Of a stretch of 64,000 nt of DNA, positions 17,348-25,414 are shown piece after piece. The stretch comes from Nocardiopsis_B sediminis (GTDB taxonomy: Bacteria; Actinomycetota; Actinomycetes; Streptosporangiales; Streptosporangiaceae), in contig NZ_JBHSBH010000004.1 in assembly GCF_042650565.1 (NCBI RefSeq), positions 62,001 to 126,000 on the forward strand, in the 5' to 3' direction. Position 1 is the first letter of the stretch. Each line of letters starts with the position of its first letter. The notes below the pieces were generated by a model. The model searched no databases and was not told the origin of the DNA. It saw only the letters and a program-made list of their open reading frames with translations. The position numbers and the translations under genes are program-made.

Positions 17348-18934
17348 GTGCCCAAGCCCGCCGTACTCGTCGCGGAAGAACTCTCGCCCGCCGGCCTCGC
17401 CCTGTTGGAGGGGGACTTCGAGGTCCGCCACACCAACGGCGCCGACCGCTCCCAGCTGCTGCCGGCCCTCGCCGACGTCGACGCCCTCATCGTGCGCAGC
17501 GCGACCCAGGTCGACGCCGAGGCCCTGGCCGCCGCCCCCCGGCTCAAGGTGGTGGCGCGCGCCGGTGTCGGCCTGGACAACGTCGACGTCGAGGCCTCCA
17601 CCAAGGCCGGCGTGCTGGTCGTGAACGCCCCCACTTCCAACATCGTCAGCGCGGCCGAGCAGGCCGTCAACCTGCTGCTCGCCTCGGCGCGCAACACCGC
17701 GCCGGCGCACAACGCCCTCATCAACGGCGAGTGGAAGCGCTCCAAGTACACCGGCGTGGAGCTCTACGACAAGACCGTGGGCGTGGTGGGCCTGGGCCGC
17801 ATCGGCGCGCTGGTCGCGCAGCGGCTCTCGGCGTTCGGCACCCGGCTGATCTCCTACGACCCGTTCGTGCAGCCGGCCCGCGCCGCGCAGATCGGCGTCG
17901 AGATGGTCACCCTGGACGAGCTGCTGGAGCGCAGCGACTTCATCACCATCCACCTGCCCAAGAACAAGGACACCCTCGGCCTCATCGGCGACGACGCGCT
18001 GGCCAAGGTCAAGCCGGACGTGCGGATCATCAACGCGGCGCGCGGCGGGATCCTCGACGAGGACGCGCTCTACCGCGCACTCAAGGAGGGGCGCGTCGGC
18101 GGCGCCGGCATCGACGTGTGGGCCAAGGAGCCCTGCACCGACAGCCCGCTGTTCGAGTTCGAGAACGTCGTCGTCGCCCCGCACCTGGGTGCCAGCACCC
18201 ACGAGGCGCAGGAGAAGGCCGGCACGCAGGTGGCGCGGTCGGTGAAGCTGGCGCTGTCCGGCGAGTTCGTCCCCGACGCCGTCAACGTCCAGGGCGGCGC
18301 GGTGGCCGAGGAGGTCAAGCCGGGGCTGCCGCTGACCGAGAAGCTCGGCCGCATCTTCACCGCCCTCGCGGGCGGCGTGGCCAGCCGCATCGACGTCGAG
18401 GTACGCGGCGAGATCGCGGTGCACGACGTCAAGGTCGTGGAGCTGGCCGCGCTCAAGGGCGTGTTCGGCGACGTCGTCGAGGAAGCCGTGACCTTCGTCA
18501 ACGCACCGCTGCTGGCCAAGGACCGCGGGGTCGAGGTCAACCTCGTCACCAGCGAGGACCACTCCGACTGGCGCAACCTGATCACGGTGCGCGGGGTGCT
18601 GCCCGACGGCCAGAACGTATCGGTCTCGGGCACCCTGTCGGGGCCCCGGCACACCGAGAAGCTGGTCGCGCTCAACGGCTACACCATGGAGATCACGCTC
18701 AGTGAGCACATGGCGTTCCTGTCCTACGACGATCGCCCCGGCATCGTGGGGTCCGTGGGCGCGCTGCTCGGCGACGCCGGCGTCAACATCGCGGGCATGC
18801 AGGTCAGCCGGGACCAGGAGGGCGGCAAGGCGCTGATCACGCTGACCGTCGACTCCCGCATCCCCGAGGCCACGCTCGGCGCGATCTCCACCGAGATCTC
18901 GGCCGAGACCACCCGCCAGGTCGACCTCGACTAG
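17348..18934 (+). CDS. serA: D-3-phosphoglycerate dehydrogenase
   Basis: A 528-residue long-form SerA that commits 3-phosphoglycerate to serine. It has the NAD-binding D-isomer dehydrogenase core (VGVVGLGRIGALVAQRL), catalytic Arg in INAARGG, Glu in AKEPC and His in APHLGAST. An intervening ASB domain and a C-terminal ACT domain (DDRPGIVGSVGALLGDAG) allow serine feedback, as in mycobacterial SerA. GTG at 17348 has AAGGA eight bases upstream. A -10-like TAGACT at 17264 could start its own transcript. Confidence 0.97.
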   Translation: MPKPAVLVAEELSPAGLALLEGDFEVRHTNGADRSQLLPALADVDALIVRSATQVDAEALAAAPRLKVVARAGVGLDNVDVEASTKAGVLVVNAPTSNIVSAAEQAVNLLLASARNTAPAHNALINGEWKRSKYTGVELYDKTVGVVGLGRIGALVAQRLSAFGTRLISYDPFVQPARAAQIGVEMVTLDELLERSDFITIHLPKNKDTLGLIGDDALAKVKPDVRIINAARGGILDEDALYRALKEGRVGGAGIDVWAKEPCTDSPLFEFENVVVAPHLGASTHEAQEKAGTQVARSVKLALSGEFVPDAVNVQGGAVAEEVKPGLPLTEKLGRIFTALAGGVASRIDVEVRGEIAVHDVKVVELAALKGVFGDVVEEAVTFVNAPLLAKDRGVEVNLVTSEDHSDWRNLITVRGVLPDGQNVSVSGTLSGPRHTEKLVALNGYTMEITLSEHMAFLSYDDRPGIVGSVGALLGDAGVNIAGMQVSRDQEGGKALITLTVDSRIPEATLGAISTEISAETTRQVDLD

Positions 18935-19294
18935 CACCCTTCCGCGACACCGGGGCCGTCCGCGCAGGTGAGTGCGGGCGGCCCCGCGCGTTGCCCGGGG
19001 TGTTTTATGCGAATACTCGGACATCCGATAGTCTGTCGTCCTAGGAGATGGGCGAACAGTGATCACACTGGCCCCGCCGCCGGACCGCCGAACCCGCGGG
19101 CCCGGCAGGGCGGGGGGAACGCCCGCGCACGCCGCTCCGCCGCCGGCACACCGCACGGCGCGGCGGGCGCCGACCGGTACGGCGATCCCACCGGGCCCGG
19201 CGCGCATCCGTTCCCGCACCCCGCCGAAGGGCCCTGCCGCCTCGTGCCCCGCGGCTCCGTGCTTTACCACCACGCCTCGACTCTGGGGAACCCC
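18935..19294. other. Intergenic region after serA
   Basis: These 360 bases hold no supported gene. A less G+C-rich patch around 19000-19045 contains TAGTCT (19029) that could be a -10 box for the downstream small ORF, without a clear -35. Confidence 0.4.
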
Positions 19295-19408
19295 ATGTAC
19301 GACCTCACCACGTCCCGCGCCGACGCCGACGACGAGACCGCCCGCGCGCTCCAGGACGCCCTGGACCGCCGGGACAACGGCGGCCTGCCCGCTGGCGCCG
19401 ACGGCTGA
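19295..19408 (+). CDS. Possible 37-residue acidic protein
   Basis: An ATG ORF with GGGGA just upstream and strong third-position G/C bias through to TGA. The product is short, acidic and helical-looking (DDETARALQDALDRRDNGG) with no signal peptide or known motif. It lies alone between serA and leuB. The frame also remains open upstream, so it could be chance in such G+C-rich DNA. Function unknown. Confidence 0.35.
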   Translation: MYDLTTSRADADDETARALQDALDRRDNGGLPAGADG

Positions 19409-19531
19409 CGCACGAAGCCGTCCCCTCCCCGGCCTCCGCTCCGGGGATGCCCCGCTGTGCGCGGATGCGCCGGTCGGCGGGGTGGGCGCCGCGGCGGAAC
19501 GCTAAAGTCGTCTCATACACCGTTCCCTCTG

Positions 19532-19548
19532 GTCTCATCATGTGAGAC
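19532..19548. promoter_or_regulatory. Palindromic operator upstream of leuB
   Basis: GTCTCA-TCATG-TGAGAC is a perfect inverted repeat 84 bases before the leuB ATG. Its core TCTCATCATGTGAGA matches the ilvB site TCTCACAACGTGAGA at 12 of 15 positions. A separate half-site GTCTCA lies at 19510. A -10-like TAAAGT at 19503 is upstream of both, so here a repressor geometry is possible. Confidence 0.6.
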
Positions 19549-19631
19549 GTCAGAGGTCGGCCGAGCCGGTGCCCGCCTCCCTGGGCGCCGGTCGCCACCG
19601 AGACCACCACCGAAGTAGAGGCTGGGCTTAT

Positions 19632-20696
19632 ATGGCTGAGCGCACTGTGAAGTTGGCCGTCATCCCCGGCGACGGCATCGGCCCCGAGGTCGTCGCCGAA
19701 GGGTTGAAGGTCCTTTCCGCCGCCGCCCCCGCGCACGATCTCGCGCTGGAGACCACCGAATACGAGCTGGGCGCCAAGCGCTGGCACGCCACCGGTGAGA
19801 CCCTGCCCGACTCCGTCGAGGAGGAGCTGCGCGGCCACGAGGCCATCCTCCTCGGCGCCGTGGGCGACCCCAGCGTGCCCAGCGGGGTCCTGGAACGCGG
19901 CCTGCTGCTGCGCCTGCGCTTCTCCTTCGCCCACTACGTCAACCTGCGGCCCGTGCGCCTCTACCCGGGTGTGGCCACGCCGCTGGCCGGCACCGTGCCC
20001 GAGGACATCGACATGCTCGTCGTCCGCGAGGGCACCGAGGGCCCCTACGCCGGCATGGGCGGGGTGATGCGCAAGGGCACGCCCGGCGAGATCGCCACCC
20101 AGGACAGCGTCAACACCCGCTTCGGTGTCGAGCGCGTCGTCCGCTACGCCTTCGCCAAGGCGGCGCAGCGCCCGCGCAAGAAGCTCACCCTGGTGCACAA
20201 GGACAACGTGCTCACCTTCGCCGGGGAGCTCTGGCAGCGCGTGGTGCGCGAGGTCGGCGCCGAGTACCCCCAGGTCGCGGTCGACTACCTGCACGTCGAC
20301 GCCGCCACCATGTTCTTCGTGACCCAGCCGGGGCGCTTCGACGTCGTGGTCACCGACAACCTGTTCGGCGACATCCTCACCGACCTCGGCGCGGCCGTCG
20401 CGGGCGGCATCGGCCTGGCCGCCAGCGGCAACATCAACCCCGAGAACGCCTCCCCCAGCATGTTCGAGCCCGTCCACGGCTCGGCCCCCGACATCGCCGG
20501 GCAGGGCGTCGCCGATCCCACCGCCACCATCCTGTCCTCGGCGCTGCTCCTGGACCACCTGGGCCTGCCCGACGCCGCCCGCCGCATCGAGCGCGCGGTC
20601 GCCGACGACCTCCAGGCGCGGGCGAAGGACGGCGGCGAGCGCTCCACCGCCCGGATCGGCGACGACATCGCCCGCCGAGTAGCCGAGCAGGGCTGA
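19632..20696 (+). CDS. leuB: 3-isopropylmalate dehydrogenase
   Basis: A 354-residue NAD-dependent beta-decarboxylating dehydrogenase of leucine synthesis. Signatures are AVIPGDGIGPEVVAEGL, LRLRFSFAHYVNLRPVRLYPG with the substrate-binding arginines, the catalytic Lys/Asp region (HKDNVLTF, VTDNLFGDILTDLG), and FEPVHGSAPDIAG. ATG at 19632 is followed at once by conserved sequence. leuC and leuD, the preceding step, are about 12 kb away. Confidence 0.97.
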   Translation: MAERTVKLAVIPGDGIGPEVVAEGLKVLSAAAPAHDLALETTEYELGAKRWHATGETLPDSVEEELRGHEAILLGAVGDPSVPSGVLERGLLLRLRFSFAHYVNLRPVRLYPGVATPLAGTVPEDIDMLVVREGTEGPYAGMGGVMRKGTPGEIATQDSVNTRFGVERVVRYAFAKAAQRPRKKLTLVHKDNVLTFAGELWQRVVREVGAEYPQVAVDYLHVDAATMFFVTQPGRFDVVVTDNLFGDILTDLGAAVAGGIGLAASGNINPENASPSMFEPVHGSAPDIAGQGVADPTATILSSALLLDHLGLPDAARRIERAVADDLQARAKDGGERSTARIGDDIARRVAEQG

Positions 20697-20785
20697 GCCA
20701 CGACGCCTCGGCCCTGCTGGAACGATCGGCGCGGCCGGGGCGGACACCGCTTCCATGGGGACCCATGGGGCGGTCATGCCGCAGC

Positions 20786-20813
20786 GGGCGCGCCGTGCCC
20801 ACACGGCGCGCCC
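20786..20813 (+). terminator. Terminator after leuB
   Basis: A perfect 12-base stem GGGCGCGCCGTG / CACGGCGCGCCC with a four-base loop, 90 bases after the leuB stop. It has only a short TT afterwards. Confidence 0.6.
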
Positions 20814-20944
20814 TTCGCCATTCCTAGCCAAGGTCTGTCCACAGGCAGGACACGGCCCTACCCCCCGGGTGCGCCCTTCCGTCACACTAGATTGCAGGTC
20901 GGCAGTGCTGCCGGCCTGATGCACCCGAGAGGACTTGACCACCC

Positions 20945-22063
20945 ATGGACAGCAGCACCACCACAAGCGGGTTGACGTTCGACATCCGGCTCTCCTCCCA
21001 GCGGAAGACCCCGCAGGAGCGAGCGGAGCTCCTGGACAGTCCCGGGTTCGGCACCGTGTTCACCGACCACATGGTCACCATCCGCTACGCCGAGGGCAAG
21101 GGCTGGTACGACCCCCGCCTGGAGGCCTACGGCCCGATCACGCTCGACCCCGCCACCGCGGCGCTCCACTACGCGCAGGAGATCTTCGAGGGCCTGAAGG
21201 CCTACCGCCACCCCGACGGCTCCGTCGCCACCTTCCGGCCCGACGCCAACGCCGCGCGCTTCAACCGCAGCGCCCGCCGCATGGCCATGCCGGAGCTGCC
21301 CGAGGACCTCTTCCTCGGCGCCATCTCCACCCTGCTCGAACACGACTCCGAATGGGTCCCAACGCAGGAGAACAGCAGCCTGTACCTGCGGCCCTTCATG
21401 TTCGCCACCGATGTCGGCCTCGGGGTCAACAACCCGTCGCGCAGCTACCTGTTCGTCCTCATCGCCTCCCCCTCGGGGGCCTACTTCTCCGGCGGCGTCC
21501 GGCCGGTCACCGTGTGGCTCAGCGAGGACTACACCCGCGCCGCGCCCGGCGGCACCGGCGAGGCAAAGTTCGCCGGCAACTACGCCGCGAGCTTCCTCGC
21601 CCAGGCCCAGGCGGTCGAGCAGGGCTGCGATCAGGTCGTCTGGCTCGACGCCGTCGAGCACCGCTGGGTCGAGGAGATGGGCGGGATGAACCTGTTCTTC
21701 GTCTTCGGCTCGGGCGACTCCGCCCGCGTGCTCACCCCCGCGCTCACCGGCACCCTGCTCCCCGGCATCACCCGCGACTCCCTGCTCAAGCTCATCCCCG
21801 AGCTGGGGTTCCAGGTCGAGGAGGGCCGGCTGTCCATCGACCAGTGGCGGTCCGCCGCCGAATCCGGCGAGCTCACCGAGGTCTTCGCGTGCGGCACCGC
21901 CGCCGTCATCACCCCGGTCGGCCACGTCAAGAGCTCCCACGGCGAGTACGCGATCGGCGACGGCTCGCCCGGCCCGATGACCATGCTCCTGCGCGATGAG
22001 CTCGTCGCCCTCCAGTACGGCACCCGCGCCGACACCCACGGCTGGGTGCACCGCATCGGGTGA
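20945..22063 (+). CDS. ilvE: Branched-chain amino acid aminotransferase
   Basis: A 372-residue class IV PLP aminotransferase that performs the last step of Ile, Val and Leu synthesis with glutamate as donor. The PLP Lys lies in GEAKFAGNYAAS, with EEMGGMNLFFVF and FACGTAAVITPVG further on, all typical of BCAT group IV. A TAGATT box at 20888 may be its -10, giving a leader of about 45 bases. It is monocistronic, between leuB and the cimA attenuator region. Confidence 0.97.
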   Translation: MDSSTTTSGLTFDIRLSSQRKTPQERAELLDSPGFGTVFTDHMVTIRYAEGKGWYDPRLEAYGPITLDPATAALHYAQEIFEGLKAYRHPDGSVATFRPDANAARFNRSARRMAMPELPEDLFLGAISTLLEHDSEWVPTQENSSLYLRPFMFATDVGLGVNNPSRSYLFVLIASPSGAYFSGGVRPVTVWLSEDYTRAAPGGTGEAKFAGNYAASFLAQAQAVEQGCDQVVWLDAVEHRWVEEMGGMNLFFVFGSGDSARVLTPALTGTLLPGITRDSLLKLIPELGFQVEEGRLSIDQWRSAAESGELTEVFACGTAAVITPVGHVKSSHGEYAIGDGSPGPMTMLLRDELVALQYGTRADTHGWVHRIG

Positions 22064-22178
22064 CCCCGGCTGCGGCTCCCTGACCGCCCGCGGCCCGTCC
22101 GGAACCCCGGCCGGGCCGCACCGGCCGGGCGGTACCCCGCCCGGTGTGCCCCCGGTGTCCGGATCCGGGTGTTTCCCG

Positions 22179-22193
22179 TATCAGCATGCGAGA
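22179..22193. promoter_or_regulatory. Degenerate copy of the ilvB/leuB palindrome upstream of cimA
   Basis: TATCAGCATGCGAGA matches the leuB site at 11 to 12 of 15 positions and keeps the GAGAC right end. It is centred 60 bases before the GTG of the cimA leader ORF, the same spacing as at ilvB. Confidence 0.5.
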
Positions 22194-22245
22194 CGCCACC
22201 CCCGTGAACTCGTGGTTCGCCGACCCCCTGTGGCACACTGACACC

Positions 22246-22287
22246 GTGCCGTCTCACATGACGATTATCGTGAGGCGCGTCGGCTGA
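22246..22287 (+). CDS. Candidate cimA attenuator leader peptide
   Basis: A 13-codon ORF, GTG to TGA, encoding MPSHMTIIVRRVG, with Ile-Ile-Val in a row and a second Val. An internal ATG at 22258 would give MTIIVRRVG. GACACC precedes the GTG, almost as before the ilvB leader (GACAGC), and CACACT (22234) sits at the -10 position of a leaderless transcript. A terminator follows at 22310 and then cimA. The codon content fits an isoleucine pathway gene. Confidence 0.65.
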   Translation: MPSHMTIIVRRVG

Positions 22288-22309
22288 TCACGGACCCCGC
22301 CGGCGCGCC

Positions 22310-22339
22310 GACCTCTCGTGTCCACGAGGGGTCTTTTTT
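22310..22339 (+). terminator. Attenuator-like terminator before cimA
   Basis: GACCTCTCGTG (22310-22320) pairs with CACGAGGGGTC (22323-22333) with one G-U, then TTTTTT. GTCGGC in the leader ORF (22279-22284) can pair with GCCGAC (22307-22312), which overlaps the left arm, so an alternative antiterminator fold is available. Confidence 0.72.
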
Positions 22340-22408
22340 ATTGCCCGATGGCCCCGCCGGCCGGCGACGGCACACCAGCGACCATGTCCACCTGGGGGAG
22401 ATCCCGCC

Positions 22409-23992
22409 ATGCCAGACGACGGCTTCCACGTCTTCGACACCACCCTGCGCGACGGCGCCCAGCGCGAGGGCATCGCCCTCACCGTCGCCGACAAGATCGC
22501 GATCACGCGGCTGCTCGACGCGTACGGCGTGGGCTTCATCGAGGGCGGCTGGCCGGGCGCGAACCCCAAGGACACCGAGTTCTTCCAGCGGGCTTCACGA
22601 GAGCTCACGCTGAAGCACGCGCAGCTCACCGCGTTCGGCGCGACCCGCCGTCCCGGTGTGCGGGCGGCCGACGACCCCCAGGTCGCCGCGCTGCGCGACT
22701 CCGGTGCGCCGGTCGTCACCCTTGTCGCCAAGAGTGACGGCCGGCACGTCGAACGCGCCCTGCGGACCACCGCGGACGAGAACCTGGCGATGATCGCCGA
22801 CACCGTCGCCCACCTGCGGGAGCACGGGCGGCGCGTTTTCGTCGACTGCGAGCACTTCTTCGACGGCCACCTGTACGACCCGGGCTACGCCACCGCCGTG
22901 GTGCACACCGCGGCCGAGGCGGGCGCCGACGTCGTGGTCCTCTGCGACACCAACGGCGGCATGCTCCCGGCGCAGATCGGCCGCATCGTCGCCGAGGTGC
23001 GCGAGGCGACCGGGGCGCGGGTGGGCATCCACGCCCAGGACGACAGCGGGTGCGCGGTCGCCAACACGCTCGCCGCGGTCGACGCCGGCGCCACCCACGT
23101 GCAGTGCACCGCCAACGGCTACGGCGAGCGCGTGGGCAACGCCGACCTGTTCTCCGTCGTCGCGGCCCTGGCCCTCAAGCACGGCCGCGACGTCCTGCCC
23201 GCGGGCTGCCTGGCCGAGACCACCCGGGTCTCCCAGGCCATCGCCGAGCTGGTGAACATCGCCCCCGCCACCCACCAGCCCTACGTGGGGGTGTCGGCGT
23301 TCGCCCACAAGGCGGGGCTGCACGCGTCGGCCATCAAGGTCGACCCCGACCTGTACCAGCACATCGACCCGGCCCTGGTGGGCAACGACATGCGGATGCT
23401 GGTGTCCGACATGGCGGGGCGCGCATCGGTGGAGCTGAAGGCCAAGGAGATGGGCGTCGACCTGGGCGGCGACCGCGAGCTGCTGGGGCGCGTCGTCGAC
23501 CGGGTCAAGCGCATGGAACAGGACGGCTACAGCTTCGAGGCGGCCGACGCGTCCCTGGAGCTGCTGCTGCGCGCGGAGCTGGGCCGCCCGGCGCGCTTCT
23601 TCACCGCGGAGTCCTGGCGGGTGATCACCGAGCGGCGGGCCGACGGCGGCGGCATCAGCGAGGCCACGGTGAAGCTGGACGTCGGCGGCGAGCGCGTCAT
23701 CGCCACCGCCGAGGGCAACGGACCCGTCAACGCGCTGGACCGCGCCCTGCGCGCGGCCGTTGAGGGCGCCCACCCGGCGCTGGACGGCTTCGAGCTGACC
23801 GACTACAAGGTCCGCATCCTCGAAGGCGCGTCGGGGACCGACGCGATCACCCGCATCCTCATCACCTTCGGCGACGGGCGCGGCGAGTGGACCACGGTCG
23901 GCGTGGGCGAGAACGTGATCGACGCGTCATGGATCGCGCTGGAGCAGGCGCTCACCTACGGGCTGCTCCGCGGCGCCCCACCGCAGCCGTGA
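22409..23992 (+). CDS. cimA: Citramalate synthase
   Basis: A 527-residue DRE-TIM aldolase-type enzyme. CimA condenses pyruvate with acetyl-CoA to citramalate, a threonine-independent entry to 2-oxobutyrate and isoleucine. The N-terminal FDTTLRDGAQREG, the middle CTANGYGERVGNADL and AFAHKAGLHASAI point to the CimA group rather than LeuA. A C-terminal LeuA-type allosteric domain (about 400-520) should sense isoleucine. One oddity: the HxH-type metal motif reads GIHAQDDSG, with Gln at the usual second His. An Ile/Val-rich leader ORF and terminator precede it. Confidence 0.9.
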   Translation: MPDDGFHVFDTTLRDGAQREGIALTVADKIAITRLLDAYGVGFIEGGWPGANPKDTEFFQRASRELTLKHAQLTAFGATRRPGVRAADDPQVAALRDSGAPVVTLVAKSDGRHVERALRTTADENLAMIADTVAHLREHGRRVFVDCEHFFDGHLYDPGYATAVVHTAAEAGADVVVLCDTNGGMLPAQIGRIVAEVREATGARVGIHAQDDSGCAVANTLAAVDAGATHVQCTANGYGERVGNADLFSVVAALALKHGRDVLPAGCLAETTRVSQAIAELVNIAPATHQPYVGVSAFAHKAGLHASAIKVDPDLYQHIDPALVGNDMRMLVSDMAGRASVELKAKEMGVDLGGDRELLGRVVDRVKRMEQDGYSFEAADASLELLLRAELGRPARFFTAESWRVITERRADGGGISEATVKLDVGGERVIATAEGNGPVNALDRALRAAVEGAHPALDGFELTDYKVRILEGASGTDAITRILITFGDGRGEWTTVGVGENVIDASWIALEQALTYGLLRGAPPQP

Positions 23993-24034
23993 GGCCCCCG
24001 GCCGGCGCGCCGGCGCCGCCGGGCACGCCGCGGA

Positions 24035-24814
24035 TCAGGGGAAGGGCAGGCCGTTGGGCTCGCAGCCGTTGAGGGCGAACGTCTGCTGCTGCATCACCGG
24101 GGCGGGGTCGCCGCGGCCGGTGCAGTTCACGTGGCCGTGGCCCAGCGCGTGGCCCACCTCGTGGTTGACCACATAGGTCCGGTAGGTCTCCAGGTCGCCG
24201 CCGAAGTGCTCCACCCCGCTCACCCAGCGGTTCTGGTTGATGACGACCCGGTCGTCCTGGGAGCAGGAGAGGAAGCCGCCGGTGCGGAGGGGGGTGCACA
24301 GCTCATCGGTGGTGTTCGGGGCGGCCAGGGTGACGCGGAAGGCCACCGGTCCGGAGTCGACCCGCTGGAGCGCGACGTCGTCGTCGGCGGGCCACCCGCG
24401 GTCGTCGTCGCCGAGGATCTGCTCGACGGCGTTGGCGAAGTCCTCGGGGTCGCCGGGCAGGCCCCGCTCGACCTCCACGAGGTAGCGCCGCAGGACGCCG
24501 TCGCCGACCGGCTCGCCCTCGCCCTCGACCACCTCGAGGTTCCCGCTGCCCTCGCGCACCTCGTCGACGACGGAGCGCAGCAGGACCGGGGTTTCGAACG
24601 GGGGCGGCTCCGAGGGCGGGGCCTCGGGCTCTGCGGCCGCGGCGCGCTCCCCGGGGCCGTGCGGCCGGGGTTCCGGCTCGGTCCGTTCGAGCACGAGCAG
24701 CCCGGCGGCCGCGAGGATGACGGCGAGGCCGAGCAGGGACTCCAGTGACCAGCGGCGTCGGTGGCGCCCCCGGGGACGCCGTTCTCGTGCCGTGTCCGGC
24801 GCGGGCGTGGACAA
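24035..24814 (-). CDS. DUF3152 secreted or membrane-anchored metalloprotease-like protein
   Basis: A 259-residue protein. A basic N-terminus is followed by one hydrophobic segment (about residues 24-42), a Pro/Glu-rich linker and a DUF3152 domain. Near residue 217 NHEVGHALGHGHVNC matches the HExxHxxGxxH zinc site of metzincin-type proteases. It is probably exposed outside the membrane. The start is TTG with GAAAGG upstream. Substrate unknown. It is convergent with cimA, 42 bases away. Confidence 0.83.
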   Translation of the reverse strand: MSTPAPDTARERRPRGRHRRRWSLESLLGLAVILAAAGLLVLERTEPEPRPHGPGERAAAAEPEAPPSEPPPFETPVLLRSVVDEVREGSGNLEVVEGEGEPVGDGVLRRYLVEVERGLPGDPEDFANAVEQILGDDDRGWPADDDVALQRVDSGPVAFRVTLAAPNTTDELCTPLRTGGFLSCSQDDRVVINQNRWVSGVEHFGGDLETYRTYVVNHEVGHALGHGHVNCTGRGDPAPVMQQQTFALNGCEPNGLPFP

Positions 24815-24978
24815 CCGGAAAGCCTTTCTGGTCTGGGGTACCGGGTGGTAACAGCATTCCAGAAACAGGCGTTCACCGGGAGGAGGCGACCCCGGCGGAT
24901 CCGTCCGCGGGATCCGCCGGGGCGCCCTGGGGCAGGCCGGGCCCGGTACCGCGACCGGGTCCCGTCAGCAGCGGGGCG

Positions 24979-25344
24979 TCAGTTCTCGGCCGTCACGTGC
25001 TCCACGACCTCGAAACCCCACAGCTCGCTCGCCGCGGCGGCCGGACCGCCATGGCCGTGCCCATGGCCGTGGCCCGCCGGGGCGGAGCCCTCGGAACGGC
25101 CGGCGGCGGCCTGGGCGTGCCCGTGCCGGAACGCGTCGCTCTTCAGCCAGTTCTGGAACGACTCCTCGTCGCGCCAGCGGGTGTAGACCAGGTAGCGGTC
25201 GGTGCCCTCGACCGGCCGCAGCAGCTGGAACTCCTCGAACCCGGGCTGGTTCTCGACCAGCCCGGCCCGCCCGGCGAAGCGCTCCTCCAGCGTCGCCCGG
25301 GCGTCCTCGGGAACCGTCAGGACGTTGAACTTCACGATGCTCAT
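24979..25344 (-). CDS. ABM-family monooxygenase with His-rich insert
   Basis: A 121-residue antibiotic-biosynthesis-monooxygenase/IsdG-like ferredoxin fold. YTRWRDEESFQNWLKSDAF resembles the conserved helix with Trp and downstream His seen in heme-degrading members such as HmoA. It is followed by an unusual His/Gly-rich stretch (GHGHGHGHGG, about residues 95-105) that may bind metal. The ATG at 25344 is chosen because the beta-strand MSIVKFNVLTVP starts there. It could be a heme oxygenase-like enzyme, but the substrate is not shown by sequence. Confidence 0.8.
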   Translation of the reverse strand: MSIVKFNVLTVPEDARATLEERFAGRAGLVENQPGFEEFQLLRPVEGTDRYLVYTRWRDEESFQNWLKSDAFRHGHAQAAAGRSEGSAPAGHGHGHGHGGPAAAASELWGFEVVEHVTAEN

Positions 25345-25414
25345 GGCACCAGTCTGGCCCACGTCGCCCGGGGGCGGCGGCCGCCCCCGCGCCGGGCACG
25401 CCCCGGCGCCGCCG

